NCBI GenBank assembly: GCA_003024785.1
Contig: PUQB01000007.1
Span: forward strand, 1,032,001-1,096,000
Length of the DNA: 64,000 bases
Direction of reading: 5' to 3'
From: Selaginella tamariscina
Lineage: Eukaryota; Streptophyta; Lycopodiopsida; Selaginellales; Selaginellaceae
The notes under the pieces were generated by a model. It did not search any database and was not told the DNA's origin. It worked only from the letters and a program-made list of their open reading frames with translations. The position numbers were made by a program, and so were the translations under genes. Of the stretch, positions 46,823-58,771 are shown piece by piece; the first letter of the stretch is position 1, and each line of letters starts with the position of its first letter.

Positions 46823-47748
46823 GATCACCCATCTCAATCCTTGCTCCGGTACTAATTCAATAGACACCAACACATACAAACTAGAGACCCTCAAAAGACC
46901 ACTTGACCTCCCTCAATTGTTTCTAGTCTTCACGCTCTACCCTCCAAAAAAGCTTCCACGTAGATCTTTAGGGGGTGCCTTTAGACCCCAATGAACTACT
47001 CACGTAATCTAAATAATTTGAAACAACTCGAAAAAGATTGACTCAAGCCAGAAAAGTATGTCATCTCTACATGTGGGTTGGATTTTTATAAAGGGAAAAT
47101 CCCAGTCAAATGAGGTATGATGTATACATGGCTATTTAAAAATAAATATTTATTCAATAGGTTAAACTAATTTAGGTTTTAGATACAAACTATGAGCATA
47201 TTCCATCAATTTACATTAATTATATATATAAATAAAGTCTCAAATTGCTTAATTAGTGATTTTATGTTTCATTGCACTATAGATAATATGTTGGTTAATA
47301 TTGCAGTTCTTGACGAGGAACTATGAGTGGGACACTCGCATGTCATATGAACCATCTTGATTAAGAACTGCGAGAGGGTGACTCATAGTTCTTGGGTAGG
47401 AACTGCGAGTGTCTAGCTCACAATCCATACGGAAGCCATGTGGTCACCTCCAAAATCTGCACAGATTTGTGCAAATCTATGCACAACTACATAACTAAAA
47501 TCAAAAGAAATCACATGAAATGATGCAATGCATAAATCATGGGCAGATGCAAAAATCCATGAAAAACCATGGAGAAAATGCACATATCTAGGAGAAATAA
47601 AAGATTACCTTGTCAATCAGCAATATTATGGATCTTTTGGCAACTCTACAAAAAACACAGAAATTTAAGCCCTCCCTCTCACACTTTTATATGTTTAAAT
47701 TAATTTTAAAATGAATTGCAAGCAAATTGCTCACAATTTATTTATATT

Positions 47749-47909
47749 TGTGAGAGCTCAAAATATAGAAATGTGTATATTCATTAGTCCAAAAACCCTA
47801 ACTTATATACATGAGCGAGTGGTCCAGATTGAAATCAATCCGACGGTTATCAAAACCCATTATGCTAATAATAGTATGTGCACATGCAGCCGTACACATA
47901 GATCTTACA
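47749..47909 (-). repeat. 3' LTR of element B2
   Basis: 161 bp, TG...CA. Differs from the 5' LTR by a few percent, so this insertion is older than the one at 24 kb. Confidence 0.9.
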
Positions 47910-48633
47910 TCATCCCCTCATCTCGGAAGGATGTAAGTTGGTTAGGGTTCTCTGGTAGATGGCCCCGGATCTGGAGGAACATTAGGAGGAGGCATTGGTG
48001 GATTTGTAGGCAACACAACTTGTTCCTATTGCATAAAACTTCAGCCGTTGCACATGTACAATCTCTGGAGGATCGGGTTGAATGTCGTGCCAAACCTCAT
48101 AAACTTACGACCCTATGGCTGTAGCACTTGATATGGTCCTTTTCATCCACTGAGGGAGGAGACTCTTAGCTAAACCACATACGTTAAGCTTGGGAAAACG
48201 AACCAACACCAGTTCATCAACCTTGTACTCCACAAGAGGACGATGATGCGAGTTGTAACGTTGTTATTGTGCTACTTGTACGTGGCCCAAGTATTCTACT
48301 GACTCTGCACAAACTAATGGAAGAATGACCGTCAAATATCAATCCCATGACCTAGCATCAGTAGCTTGTGGTAACCGAGAAGGTAGACCCAACTCCGTCG
48401 GCAACATCAAGTCATGACCATACAAGAGCTTATATGAGGAAGTACCAATGGAACTTTGTACTCTAGTGACATAAGCATATCGAAGAGACGGCAGATAACC
48501 ATTCTAATCCGAATGTTGAAAGTTCACATACTTCGCAATCATCCCTTGAAGGTTCTGATGAGCCATTCCACCAAACCATCTACCTAAGGATGATAAGCAC
48601 TCATGAAAGTGTGGCATATCCACAATCGAAACA

Positions 48634-49110
48634 TCAAGACCTGAAATGCCTCAGCCATAAATGCAGAACCATTGTCCAAGAGAATTTACTCTGGACAAGA
48701 ATGCTGAAACATGACCCGATTAAGGAAAACTGGCCAACTGTAGAAGCAGTCGCACTAGCAAGCGCACCAACTTCTACCCAACGAGTTAGGTAGTCATAAG
48801 CAATAATAACATACTCATTACCAGCAATCGATCGTAGAAAAGGTCCCATTAGATCAAACGCCACTAACTCAAATGGACGAGAAACTGCAATTGACTTCAA
48901 TTGTCCTTCCGAAGTACACAGGGGAGTATTGCGAGTTTGGCACCACATACAACTATGCACATATCGATTCACATCTTCTCGCAACTCTGACCAATAGAAA
49001 GATCTGTGCAGCTTCTCCATTATATGATGATGTCCCATGTGCTTGCCGAGAACATGAGAGTCATGGTAAGAATGGAGAAAGTGTGGAATGAAGACCAAAG
49101 GCACTACCAA
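48634..49110 (-). pseudogene. Integrase fragment, element B2
   Basis: Reads FIPHFLHSYHDSHVLGKHMG (HHCC start), VHSCMWCQTRN (CxxC), LVAFDLMGPF (first catalytic Asp) and WVEVGALASATAST, then shifts. The second Asp and Glu are out of frame. Confidence 0.8.
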
Positions 49111-49489
49111 CTACAAATGATCATCTAGATCAGTCTCCATAAAATAAAGAAGGTTGTCCTAAAGGCGATATTACGAATGTAAATGCCTAAAAGACAAGTC
49201 ATCAGCAAATGATGCAAGATTCTCAAATCCATCACGAGGCCTTCGAATCCATAGCTCAACCTTTTGAACTTTTCAAACTCATCCAAAAGATAGCAAATCT
49301 AACTCTGCAATTTTGTGAATACTGAACGTCAAGTACAACAATTGCTGATGGTACAGAATCTTTGTCCAAAATGTCCACTGATGCTTGAATAACTGGCTCC
49401 TCATGGACAAAAGAAAAGAGAAAAGGTGGAAGAGGAACTCGAGAAAGAGCATTAGCATTAGCCATGGAACTCCCTGGGCGATGAACAAC

Positions 49490-50245
49490 CTCGAAGTTGT
49501 AAATTTAAAGCTTAAGGCCCACCGAGTAGTATGACCAATCAAATTCTTCTGCTTCAACAAACGAAGTGACTGCTATATGATCGCCTTCCAATAGCATTCG
49601 AGAACCATGCAAGTAGGCATGGAGCTTATGAAAACCCCAAACTGCCGCTAAACACTCCTTTTCTATCTTGGAGTAGTTCACCTATGCTGGTTGCAATGTA
49701 CGGTTGATGTCGTAATGGGATGTCATTGGCCAGGGACTCGTACTCTCTTGTAGTAATACGCCCAAAAGCATATATGCACAAGATGAAAAGACGAGTGTAA
49801 TCCGGGTACGCCAAAACTGAAGGAGTCGTCAACAACTCTTTGAGATCTGCAAATGCCTGCTCGCAATCCTTAAACCAAACAAAAGAAGTCATTGACAACT
49901 TAGCAATGCCTGCAATGGTGCAATACGATCTGAAAGATGATCCACAAAACGACCCAGATATTGTACCTTGCCAAGAAAGCGTTGCACATCGTTCACACAC
50001 TTCGGCGTAGGGAACTTCAAAACTGCAACAAGTTTGTTAAGGATTGACTTGCAAACCTTCACGGAAATGCGATAACCAAGATAAGTAGTGTCCTTGGATC
50101 CAAACACACACTTAGATGGCTTTAGCTTCAAACCAACTTCCTGCAGCCGATCCAAAACCTTGCGTACATCACCTGACATGCTCCTCCACATTCCATCCGA
50201 GTGGATTAAAACATCATCGATGAAGTTGGCAGTCACCTCCGACAT
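49490..50245 (-). pseudogene. RT and RNase H fragments, element B2
   Basis: FIDDVLIHSDGMW contains the RT catalytic box as FIDD. It is followed by GLKLKPSKCVFG, FLGKVQYLGRFVDHLS and, in another frame, RNase H words (LAYPDYTRLFILCIYAFGR). Several shifts. Confidence 0.8.
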
Positions 50246-50833
50246 ATCTCATAAAACCTCGTCCATCATACGCTGGAAAGTCATTGGAGCATTGCTCAAA
50301 CAGAAAGGCATCACCAAGAACTCATACATGCCAAATGGTGTTCGAAAAGTAGTCTTGAGAATGTCCATGTCAGCCATCGGAAACTTGCCAATATCTAGAG
50401 GCGAGATTTAACTTAGTGAACAACAGCTTTGCCCGAATCAATCCAAAAGATCTGCAATATGAGGAAATGGGTACACATATGAAATGATTACATCATTTAA
50501 TGGGCGATAGTCGATGCAGAATTGAACGCTCCCATTTGGCTTCATCACAATATGAGGTTCGCACGCCTAAGGACTTTGATATTTTCCTTCTCCAACATCT
50601 TTTTAACATTCACTTGTAAGATCTTGAGCTCCTTTGGTGACCGATGCCGAAGAAGTACCTTAATTGGCTAGCATCCCCAGTTGGAATAGGGTGGCGTGTT
50701 GCAATCTTAGCCTTAGATGACAAGTCGAAGTTGAAAAGATTAGTATACTCCTTCTTGAGTTGATCAACGACTACAACACAATGACTATTTGATGAATCCA
50801 GAGAGGGAAAGGAAGAGCATGAAGGGAAGATGG

Positions 50834-51136
50834 TTAGTAAGGGTGAAACAAAAGTGATGAAAGCAGATGAACGAAGTGGAATAAAAGTAAGGAATGGAAG
50901 AAAAATGAGGAAGTCAAACATGGGAGAGACTTTTCAAAGTCACACTTGGCATGATTGCTAGTCAACCAATCCATACCAAGAATAAAGTGAAAAGCTTGAT
51001 TCGACACCACCCACAAAGATTGAAGCTCAAGCTCATGATCATCCACACGAACAATAATGTCAACTTCATCCCGCAAACAAACATGAGTGTGTCCATTGCC
51101 ATACAGAATGAAGACTAGTTCTACTGCACAATGCAA
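50834..51136 (-). pseudogene. Protease-downstream fragment, element B2
   Basis: Reads VFILYGNGHTHVCLRDEV and FHFILGMDWLTSNHAKCDF. The GMDWL word is the conserved box after the aspartic protease of Ty3/gypsy elements. The DSG/DTS active site would lie near 51190 in another frame. Confidence 0.65.
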
Positions 51137-51689
51137 ATGAAGGCTGCAACGTGTAACATAGATTGAAAATAAAGGACAAACTCAAACTTGTATCCACCAA
51201 CACTAGGACATGACATGTGATTAAATTGGGCTTAAAAAGTGAAGACCGGAAACTGGTGCCAAGTGAACCCCTTGATGATACTCCAAAAGAAAGACAAAGG
51301 GGTCATTAATTTATTCGCACGAGGTCCCCTCTACTCGTGCGATTCATCGTTTCCCAAAAGATCTTTCACATTAAGGCTTTCTACTGTAGTGGCGCCAACC
51401 AGACATTGTTGATGCCAAAGCCTCCACCCCGAAAATGGGGGATGCCAATTGGGAAACCGTTGATAGCACCGATACATGTGTCCAACCTCATCACAAGCCT
51501 AACAATGAACTGCACATCCACGTCCTTTCATGGCCCCTCCTTGTGTTGGTACATGAGCAGCAACAGATGTCACAACCTTTCCCTTTCCCTTATGCCAACT
51601 AGCAAAGGGCCAATTATGTTTATGAAAGGGCCCCTGGTCATGATGACTCAGTTACGCTTAAGTCTTTTTGCCCACATATCCCACAATTT

Positions 51690-52190
51690 TTACCCAGTAG
51701 TCAACCACCAGGTTAGAACTATGACAACAGCATTAACCTCCATCAGAGCAGGACCATCCCTCACATGAAATAGAATGAGAGAACGTGAAGATGCAAGTGG
51801 GAGAGGTGATGATTCATATTGTTGTACTAGCCTCAAAGCATCGTTAAGAGTCATTAGAGCTAGTGCATGCATAAGCCCCACAAGGTCTTGACGAAGTGCT
51901 AGCCATAACATACCTAACTTGATGCATTCCGACATGTTAAGCTTTGCTTTCAATAAAAGGCTCTGAAAGCGAACACCAAATTGCATCACAGACTCATATG
52001 GCTCCTAACGAATACGATGCAATTGCTAAAAAGCATCATCAACAGTCGTCCACATGCCCAAATGCACGTTTGAGTAGTTGCTCCACAGATGAAGGATTTG
52101 TTTTTTGTGCATCCATGGACGAAAAGAGAAGAAAGGACAAAATTTATAAAGAAATAATAGATTTAAACAATGGAGAAGCTAAATCTTAAA
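51690..52190 (-). pseudogene. Gag fragment, element B2
   Basis: MQFGVRFQSLLLKAKLNMSE parallels AQFGVRFKNHLARVDPNMSE of the 27-28-kb gag, confirming kinship. The upstream start region near 52100 is shifted. Confidence 0.75.
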
Positions 52191-52260
52191 AAGACAAAGA
52201 AGATCCATAAAAAAGACACAAATCCGAGTGCTCCATAGGGACAATTAGAGGTGCCCTCAT

Positions 52261-52268
52261 CTCCACCA
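52261..52268 (-). other. Primer-binding site of element B2
   Basis: TGGTGGAGATG (continuing left to about 52258) follows the 5' LTR after one base. It is the same tRNA-Ala-type primer site as in the 24-28-kb element for its first 11 bases, then diverges. Confidence 0.65.
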
Positions 52269-52269
52269 A

Positions 52270-52431
52270 TGTGAGAGTTCGAAATATAAAAATGTGTATA
52301 TCCATTAGTCTAAAAATCCTAACTTATATACATGAGCGAGTGGTTCATATTGAAACCAATCCGATGGCTATCAAAACCCATTATGTTAATAATAGTATGT
52401 TGCACATGCAGTCGTATACATGGATCTTACA
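52270..52431 (-). repeat. 5' LTR of element B2
   Basis: 162 bp, TG...CA, homologous to 47749-47909 and 39061-39221. Confidence 0.9.
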
Positions 52432-52435
52432 TATT

Positions 52436-53685
52436 CATTTATCCTTGGGTATATTAAAATATATCTAATTTATTATTTTAAACAAATTGCTCACCCACAA
52501 GTTCGTTATATTAATTTCACCTTGTTATAAGTATCAAAATGTAATATCTTAATATTTATATGTATATTTATTGAATTATATAATACTTAAATATGTGTGT
52601 GTGTTATATATATATATCACTAAATTCCTTATTTCCATAAACATATAAAATTAAATTGCTACATGTCTGCTCACAATATAAATTTTAATGCATATAACAT
52701 TTAGATAATTTATATATTTATATAGTTACATAGTCAATATTTTAATATTTAATTAATATATTTATAATGAAATATATAATTAAATATCTCTATGAATTTA
52801 AAATAAAAGGAATTTATAAATTAGTAAAAATATTTATTGTAAGGAAATAAACAACAAAGATTAATTTTAATTTTTCATTTTGTGTACTCTATGTATAGGA
52901 TTAGGACTAAGGCTAGTAAAACAAACCAATAAGCAAGGTAAAAACCTAGATAATACCATACTTTGGCAGTAGAACCCTAACCTAGACAATATCGAGAATA
53001 TCATATAATGTCACCGTAGAGATCGTGCACAAACTAAACCTTAACCTGTGACTTCAAGTGGCAGTACAAGTGATGTGGAAAGTTAACCAGCCGAATAACA
53101 ATGCGTTAACATGTCCACACCTATTCACATTTACTCCCCTGCACATCTACACAACCACACCTCACAAAAGTAAAAATCACTCAAAATTATTGAAATGTAT
53201 CTATGTTAAAACATATTTTGAGTTAGGTTAATTTGAAAGACAACATGAAAATCACAAAGCTTAGTCTTTTAATGCTCTCTCTCCTCAAAAGGGAAATGTA
53301 ATAGTGTAGCAAGGTTGAGAATTCTAAGCATTTTAAGAGCTACGCTAACAACTTGCTGTGACCATCGATTCGTTCAGTTTGCCACGGCCATCGGATCGTC
53401 CCTTCCGTGTTGAATATGTAAAAGATTAAATTAAATTTCCATGTTTATAATCTAATTCTGCCTTGTCACATATATAAGACACCAACTACTAAATTATTGT
53501 TCTGATTCCACCTAACATAAACAATAACTAGGTGCTCCAATCACAAATAACTAGGTTATTACTTGAGTGCCTCTTCAAGTATTAATTATTATTTTAGCAC
53601 TATAACCATTAGTGTTGAATAAATATACATACATATCATTTTTATTTGCATTTTAGTAACCATCCATTCATGTGCTACTTGACAT
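52436..53685. other. Right half of the host repeat and kinase upstream region
   Basis: 52432-53330 matches 31569-32460. 53260-53420 matches the region upstream of the kinase at 29130-29260 and 53650-53700 matches about 29410-29460. No kinase exon 1 follows. AT-rich otherwise. Confidence 0.65.
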
Positions 53686-53689
53686 ACAT

Positions 53690-54060
53690 AGACACTCACA
53701 CCCATGACAAATCTCGCCCAAAGGATGTAGACATGAGATGGATTTGGTATGAGGATGGTAAAATGGCTTTGGCGAGGTAAATTCCATTAGAGGACAAAGA
53801 TGATAAGACGACTTAAGCAGGATAAATGCTGCCCAAGAATGGAAATGACAAGATGATTTGAACAAGATAAATTCTATTGGGCAAGCAGGCGTCGATGCAA
53901 TATATCCCATGTACAAAGAGAAAGATAAATGTTAGTTTACAGCGGGATATACCCTGCTCGTGTGCTGAAACCCCCAAGGCGTTATAGGATAAATCCCGCC
54001 AAAACCGTTCATGCCTCAGAAAGGCGTCCACATGATTTACCTTGCCAAAAGAGTAACGGG
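53690..54060. repeat. Degenerate palindrome cluster related to the 42.6-43.4-kb array
   Basis: Diverged copies such as AGCGGGATATACCCTGCT (about 53941), GGCGAGGTAAATTCCATT and GGATAAATCCCGCC (about 53988) recur about every 40-60 bp. The cluster ends where PR-1 intron homology begins (about 54100), that is, where PR-1 exon 2 would be expected. Confidence 0.6.
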
Positions 54061-54099
54061 GGAGAGGAATACAGACTCAAAAGTTAACTCATCTTAATT

Positions 54100-54472
54100 T
54101 ATGGAGCTCCTTCTCTATTCAAAATAAAAACATAATGAATACACATCCTACATGTACTTATTTGTTCAATAGAAATTTAGTAATTAATAATGTATAGTAT
54201 AGGAAAACACCATATGCAAAGAGAAATCGTATTGTAATAATAAAATAAATATTAATTTTTTAATTATAAAAATTTTAAGACTTGTATATGTGTTTAACAT
54301 ATATATAAGACATATATAAATATTAGCTTTAGTATTTCAATAAAAGGGGAAATGAGAAAGATTAGCTAGATCTTACTCTGAGGGAGAGAGGGAGTGAGGC
54401 AAATTTACAAGGATTCTTCCCAGTTGAGAAAGCAAGCCGCAGTAGGAAGATGCCGAGAAAAGAGAGCTCCAT
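54100..54472 (-). pseudogene. PR-1 relic: exon 1 and part of the intron
   Basis: From the ATG at 54472 a signal peptide MELSFLGIFLLRLAFSTG can be read, matching exon 1 at 22.7 kb. The splice donor GTAAG is GGAAG here, so splicing is lost. The intron (AATTAATAATGTATAGTATAGGAAAACACC and so on) matches 22420-22590. Exon 2 is missing, replaced by the palindrome cluster. Confidence 0.8.
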
Positions 54473-54731
54473 GTTGATGGGCTAGGGTTTGAGCGGACGC
54501 GAGTTTGAAGTCACATGGTCAATGATATTAATTAAGTGCATCCCAATAAACTTGTAAATACATCAAATATGCTTCCACATTTATTCATGCCACCTGCAGA
54601 CAAGTAACACGTATATCTTATTACATATTCAAGGTCAACTGTGGTCTCTTAGTCAACCTATGTATTTTATTGCTTTGTTAACTGTTTTATCTAGTAGTAT
54701 TTTCATATAATGATACACCTCTAATGATTAA

Positions 54732-54804
54732 GCTCCCGTGGCCTAATGGACAAGGCATTTGACTTCTAATCAAAGGATTGTGGGTTTGAATCCCACCGGG
54801 AGTG
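54732..54804 (+). tRNA. tRNA-Arg(TCT)
   Basis: The 73-base sequence folds into a complete cloverleaf: acceptor GCTCCCG/CGGGAGT (one terminal G-T pair), D arm GCC..GGC, anticodon stem TTTGA/TCAAA around loop CTTCTAA, five-base variable loop, T arm GTGGG/CCCAC with loop TTTGAAT, discriminator G. The anticodon TCT reads AGA. No intron. Internal promoter boxes are present (TGGCCTAATGG and GGTTTGAATCC). It sits between the PR-1 and kinase relics of its unit, and two decayed sister copies occupy the same slot at 23.05 and 29.53 kb. No poly-T terminator is immediately adjacent, which is a mild reservation. Confidence 0.92.
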
Positions 54805-55240
54805 AATGTTTGGAGTTATATCAAAAAATAATATAATGTACACTATTATCTTATATATCATGTATGTACTTTGGACATGGACAGTATTTTAGCATAATAT
54901 CTCGTTAATTTTAAAAGATACTAATATTCTAGAATCTGAAAGCTGGCATGAAGCTTTATTTTTACAATTGATTGTTTTGTTTAAATATTCATAATATGTC
55001 ATTCACACACATTATTTAAGCATATATATGATTCTAAGTTATCAAGCTTCTTAAATTACTGAATATTTATTTTTTATATATACGCATGAGTATATACATG
55101 TGTGTGTGTGTGTGTGAATTACGTTATTAAAGATGTAGGAAGCGGAATAGAATAAAAATAATTGTATGAGACTCCATTTGATACTAATTGTATTTGTTTA
55201 AATGGACAATTCAAGAAAAATAGATTTTATAAAACAGTTC
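54805..55240. other. Spacer between tRNA and kinase relic
   Basis: AT-rich, collinear with 23120-23540 (shared TCTAGAATCTGAAA, GTGTGTGTGTG, AAAGATGTAGGAAGCGG and TGTATGAGACTC). Non-coding. Confidence 0.7.
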
Positions 55241-55515
55241 CACACACACACAACAATGCTAAAATCATTCTTGGTGGTTGGTGGTCAAATATCTTGGATA
55301 CAGTAAGCCACATAGTGGGTCTGGCTCGAGCATTCCCTTTACAAGCTGCCTTGCATATAATATACAATGGAGCAGCCTGTATTAAAACTTGATTATAATT
55401 TAATGTATATTAGTGAATACACACCTCTTCCTCTCTTATTTATGACTTTATTAAAGAGCTCCCTCCTTTACAAAAATCCATTACTAAGTAGATTGTGGTT
55501 AATGGTGGTTTGCAC
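55240..55515 (-). pseudogene. Kinase relic of the second unit
   Basis: 55250-55360 matches the C-lobe end (CAATGCTAAAATCATTCTTGGTGG, GGCTCGAGCATTCCCTTTACAAG). After a deletion of the catalytic core, 55366-55510 matches the intron and the exon-1 end (GGAGCAGCCTGTATTAAAACTTG, ATTACTAAGTAGATTG). No retrotransposon at the equivalent site because that site is deleted. Confidence 0.75.
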
Positions 55516-56245
55516 CATCAAACGACTAGTAGACGGGGATGAGCGGCGACTCAAAAGGGAGGCCAAATAGTGGAGCGGGAGACCTATAGCAGGTACAAAT
55601 TGACAGCGATGGCTATCAAGTGGCGGTGACAACAAGCTAGATTCAATCGTCCAGATCAACTACCATGGTATTAAGGATGACATGCATGGGAGGTGCATTA
55701 AGTTAGTAGGCCCAAACCTAGTCATAGGGAGAAGGTCCAGTGGGAGAGCACCACTTGGCATACATCCTAGTACCACTCGACCCACTATATAAGCAGGCAA
55801 GCAAGCAATGGGTCAGGGTCCTTTTAATCTATCTTCTTTGTGTGACTTGCTCTGACCACTCTAGGAAAGGGGCCACCTTGCACTATAAGAAGCAATATAT
55901 ACATCTCTTTTGTCTACAATTGTTCATCCCCAATCTCCCTCCTTTCTCTCCTTCTCTTGCTTCCTCCTCAAGGAAGCCTGTGCACTAGAAAGGAAAAGAT
56001 CTCTAGTCCATCAGTACATGGACCCCCACAGTGTCCAAGTAGAGGCCATCACTACTCCTCTTTACATCCTAAAGTAGCGGCTGAACCCCTGGCTCAAAAC
56101 CTTGGGATTGGGCATTGGCAATAGTGTCTTGGCAACCAACCAAAGTCACCCCACATGTAACCTACGAAGTCCTTAACGACCATTTGTGGTGACCACGGAG
56201 GATAATTGTCATATACGGATGGAGTTCACTATAGCACGTCGAGCT
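55516..56245 (+). mobile_element. Possible 5' LTR/leader of a plus-strand Tat-type element
   Basis: Contains a TATA box (CTATATAAGCAGGC at about 55784) followed by a C/T-rich transcribed-like stretch and, near 56186, TTGTGGTGACCACGG, which might be a diverged Tat-type primer site. No ORF. The matching 3' LTR is not in the window. Suggested because gag/protease of a plus-strand Tat element resumes at 61.1 kb. Tentative. Confidence 0.3.
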
Positions 56246-57356
56246 TATTAGAGTTTTTACCTAGTGCCACGAAGGCGATTTGCCAAATGCCAACCCTGGA
56301 ATCCTTCTTTGGAAACCCCCACGTTATCTAGTAAAGTACCCGTGTTAAAAACCTGTCACTTAGGAACTCATACCCCAGTTGGCCAAGTCCACGGTCAAGG
56401 TTCACCTCGTGAGTTAGGATGTGTGAGCTAGTCGAGTTAAGTATTGTTCTTAGCTTGGTGTGGATGAGACAACTGGAACAAGGCCTCATCCACTAAACTT
56501 GTAGAACGTGAACTTGGGCAATCCTTCCAGGCTTGTGAGCGGGTTGACAATCCCAAGAATTGATTAACTCCTTAGATGTGACATACTCAATCACAAGGGC
56601 AAAATCCTACCAACAATAAGGGTAGGCTAACCCAAAGACCCCTATTGTGTGGAAGTTAGGGCAACATAATTGAGAGTTGTGCCTTGACGACACAAGCTTA
56701 ACTTGCACCAGTAAGAGGATAATGAGCTCTCTTTTGAACCCAGGAAGCCTCATTACATATACTCTACCTTATTTATGTGACGGAGCCCCCCCCTTCCTAA
56801 TTCAGTAAGTGAGCCCTTAATGAAAATGAGATGCTAACCTAGCTGGGGGGTGGGGTTAGGGCAACCCTAGGGGTGTCCCTAACCCTTTTTGACAAGCTAC
56901 TCTTGAGGAAAAACTAATTGGCAACATCAAACTAAGGGAGAATTTTCTAAAAGGTAAGTTATAACTTCGTCTAGAGTTTCTTGCAAATACCTAAAGACAC
57001 CCAGCTACTATTAGCAAATACCCAAGTGCACTAAGTGAGCCTATTTCTTACTACATTTAGGGTTTGTCACACACCTCGGCAAGTAAGAACAGTCAAACCC
57101 CAAAGTAAAGGGTTGAGTCATAGTAAAAACTATAACACACTCCTCGCATTTAAAAATGTCAATGTCCTCATTGACGTCTAACTCCAAGACTAGACTAGTT
57201 AGAAAGAATTAACCAAAAACTAATGCTACTCACTCTATGCGGAGTCAGCAAAAAGTTTATAAGTTTTATTACCCCCTTGCATTACGCAAAGCCAAGTACT
57301 TCAGAACTGTTGTTCATTGAGTGACAACTCAGCTGCCAAAGGCACCATCTGTGACA
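56246..57356 (-). repeat. 3' LTR of minus-strand Ty3/gypsy element C
   Basis: The end at 56246-56307 matches 61051-61112 (AGAGTTTTTAC, GATGCCAACCCT, GAATCC). The opposite end TGTCACAGATGGTGCC is at 57356. About 1.1 kb. It is full of TTAGGG/CCAAGT words but has no ORF. Confidence 0.65.
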
Positions 57357-58319
57357 TGAACGTTTTGCATGTATATAACGTCTGTCACTCGACAACAAGT
57401 TAGTTAATTTCTTTTTAAGTTAACTAGAATTTATATCACAGGCTTCTAGTTAATGTTGTCTGTTGGCCCCTAGGTTAAGAAGAAATAAAACTTTATTTCT
57501 TAATTAGCTTAAGACCTCGCCTCAAACTCATTCACCAACTCCATCGCGTTCTATAGATTTTCCAATGGTTTCATGTCGACTGCATGCCGGTAACCTTTCC
57601 ACTTAATAAGATATTCCCATTTACGTTTTCGCTGCCCATGAATGTTTCTCCCTTTTAATATTGCCCAACTTCGAGCTTTTTCTTCTCACCAACTAATTCT
57701 GGAGACAAACGTAAACTATGATATTTATTCGAATGTTTCTCATCCTTATGAAATGGTTCGAGTAAATTGATATAAAACACATTGTGTATCGCTCCCAACT
57801 CTGGAGGAAGATCTAACCCATAAGCCTACTCGCTTTACCACCTTGTATGGACTTATGTAATGCAATAGAAACTTTCTCGAAAGAGTCTTTAGAACCTTCA
57901 AGTTTCTGGTACTCAACAATTATATCTCCAACCTGATACTCTACATCCCATTGATGCTTATTGTATTGCTGACGATACTTTTTTTATGCTGCAATCATTG
58001 CTTGGCAAGCAGCTTCTCATGTACAATACAATTGTCTAGTGAACTCCACTACAAAGGGAACTTGATTAACATCGTCTTTTGGTAACACCGTGCTATGAGG
58101 AATACCACCCTTATTCCCAGTTACACCTCCATCGGGCTACAGTCATTTGCAGTGTGCATCGAGTTATTATAACATATCTCAGCCATATCCAAGTGTTCAG
58201 CCCAATCAAGTTGATCATAGTATCTAAGATAGTCCTCGACTTATGAATTCACCCTCTTCGTTTGACCATTTATTTGAGGATGGTAAGCCGTACTGGACTT
58301 CAGCATCGTACTAAACTGT

Positions 58320-58771
58320 TTAAACAACATTCCCCAAAACTTGCTCGTAAATTGAGGATCTCAATTTGAGATCATCATTTTTGGTAGACCTTGCACTCTT
58401 ATGACCTTGTGGAAGAACAACTTTGTTGCTTATTTTGCATTCACTATCTTTATTAGTTGGAATGAACTGAGCAACCTTTGAAAACTGATTAACCACCACC
58501 ATGAGGACATTGAAACCACAAGTGGCAACCATGTGACAAAGTCCAAAGTAACACTTTGAAATGGCCATTCCAGAATCGGTATATACTACAACTTCCCAAT
58601 TGATCGACTTTTCACTTGTTGATATGTGGGGCATGTCTTAACATACTTAATGACATCGTTTATCATTCCCAACCAATAAAATTCCTGCTTCAGCAAAGCC
58701 AATGTCTTATGCTTTCCACCATGTCCTGCCAAAGGAACATCATAATGTTCTTTAACAATCTTTGTCTTCAT
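58320..58771 (-). pseudogene. Integrase fragment, element C
   Basis: LAGHGGKHKTLALLKQEFYW is the H-x3-H part and CPTYQQVKSR the C-terminal half of the HHCC module, with one Cys changed to Tyr. A second overlapping frame reads VVVNQFSKVAQFIPTNK of the catalytic core. Confidence 0.75.

Larger units (their letters stand above)
46823..50610. repeat. 3.8-kb segmental duplication, copy 2
   Basis: Matches 38128-41913. Unlike copy 1 it continues without a break into the rest of element B (to 52431), so this is the more complete locus. Confidence 0.85.
47745..52435 (-). mobile_element. Element B2: full-length but dead Ty3/gypsy retrotransposon
   Basis: LTRs lie at 47749-47909 and 52270-52431, bounded by TATT duplications (47745-47748 and 52432-52435). 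Coding order on the minus strand: gag about 52090-51330, protease 51136-50834, RT 50600-49890, RNase H 50000-49490, integrase 49110-48100. The 157-161-bp LTRs and the primer site make it a relative of the 24-28-kb element. Numerous stops and shifts. The empty target is at 31569-31572. Confidence 0.9.
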
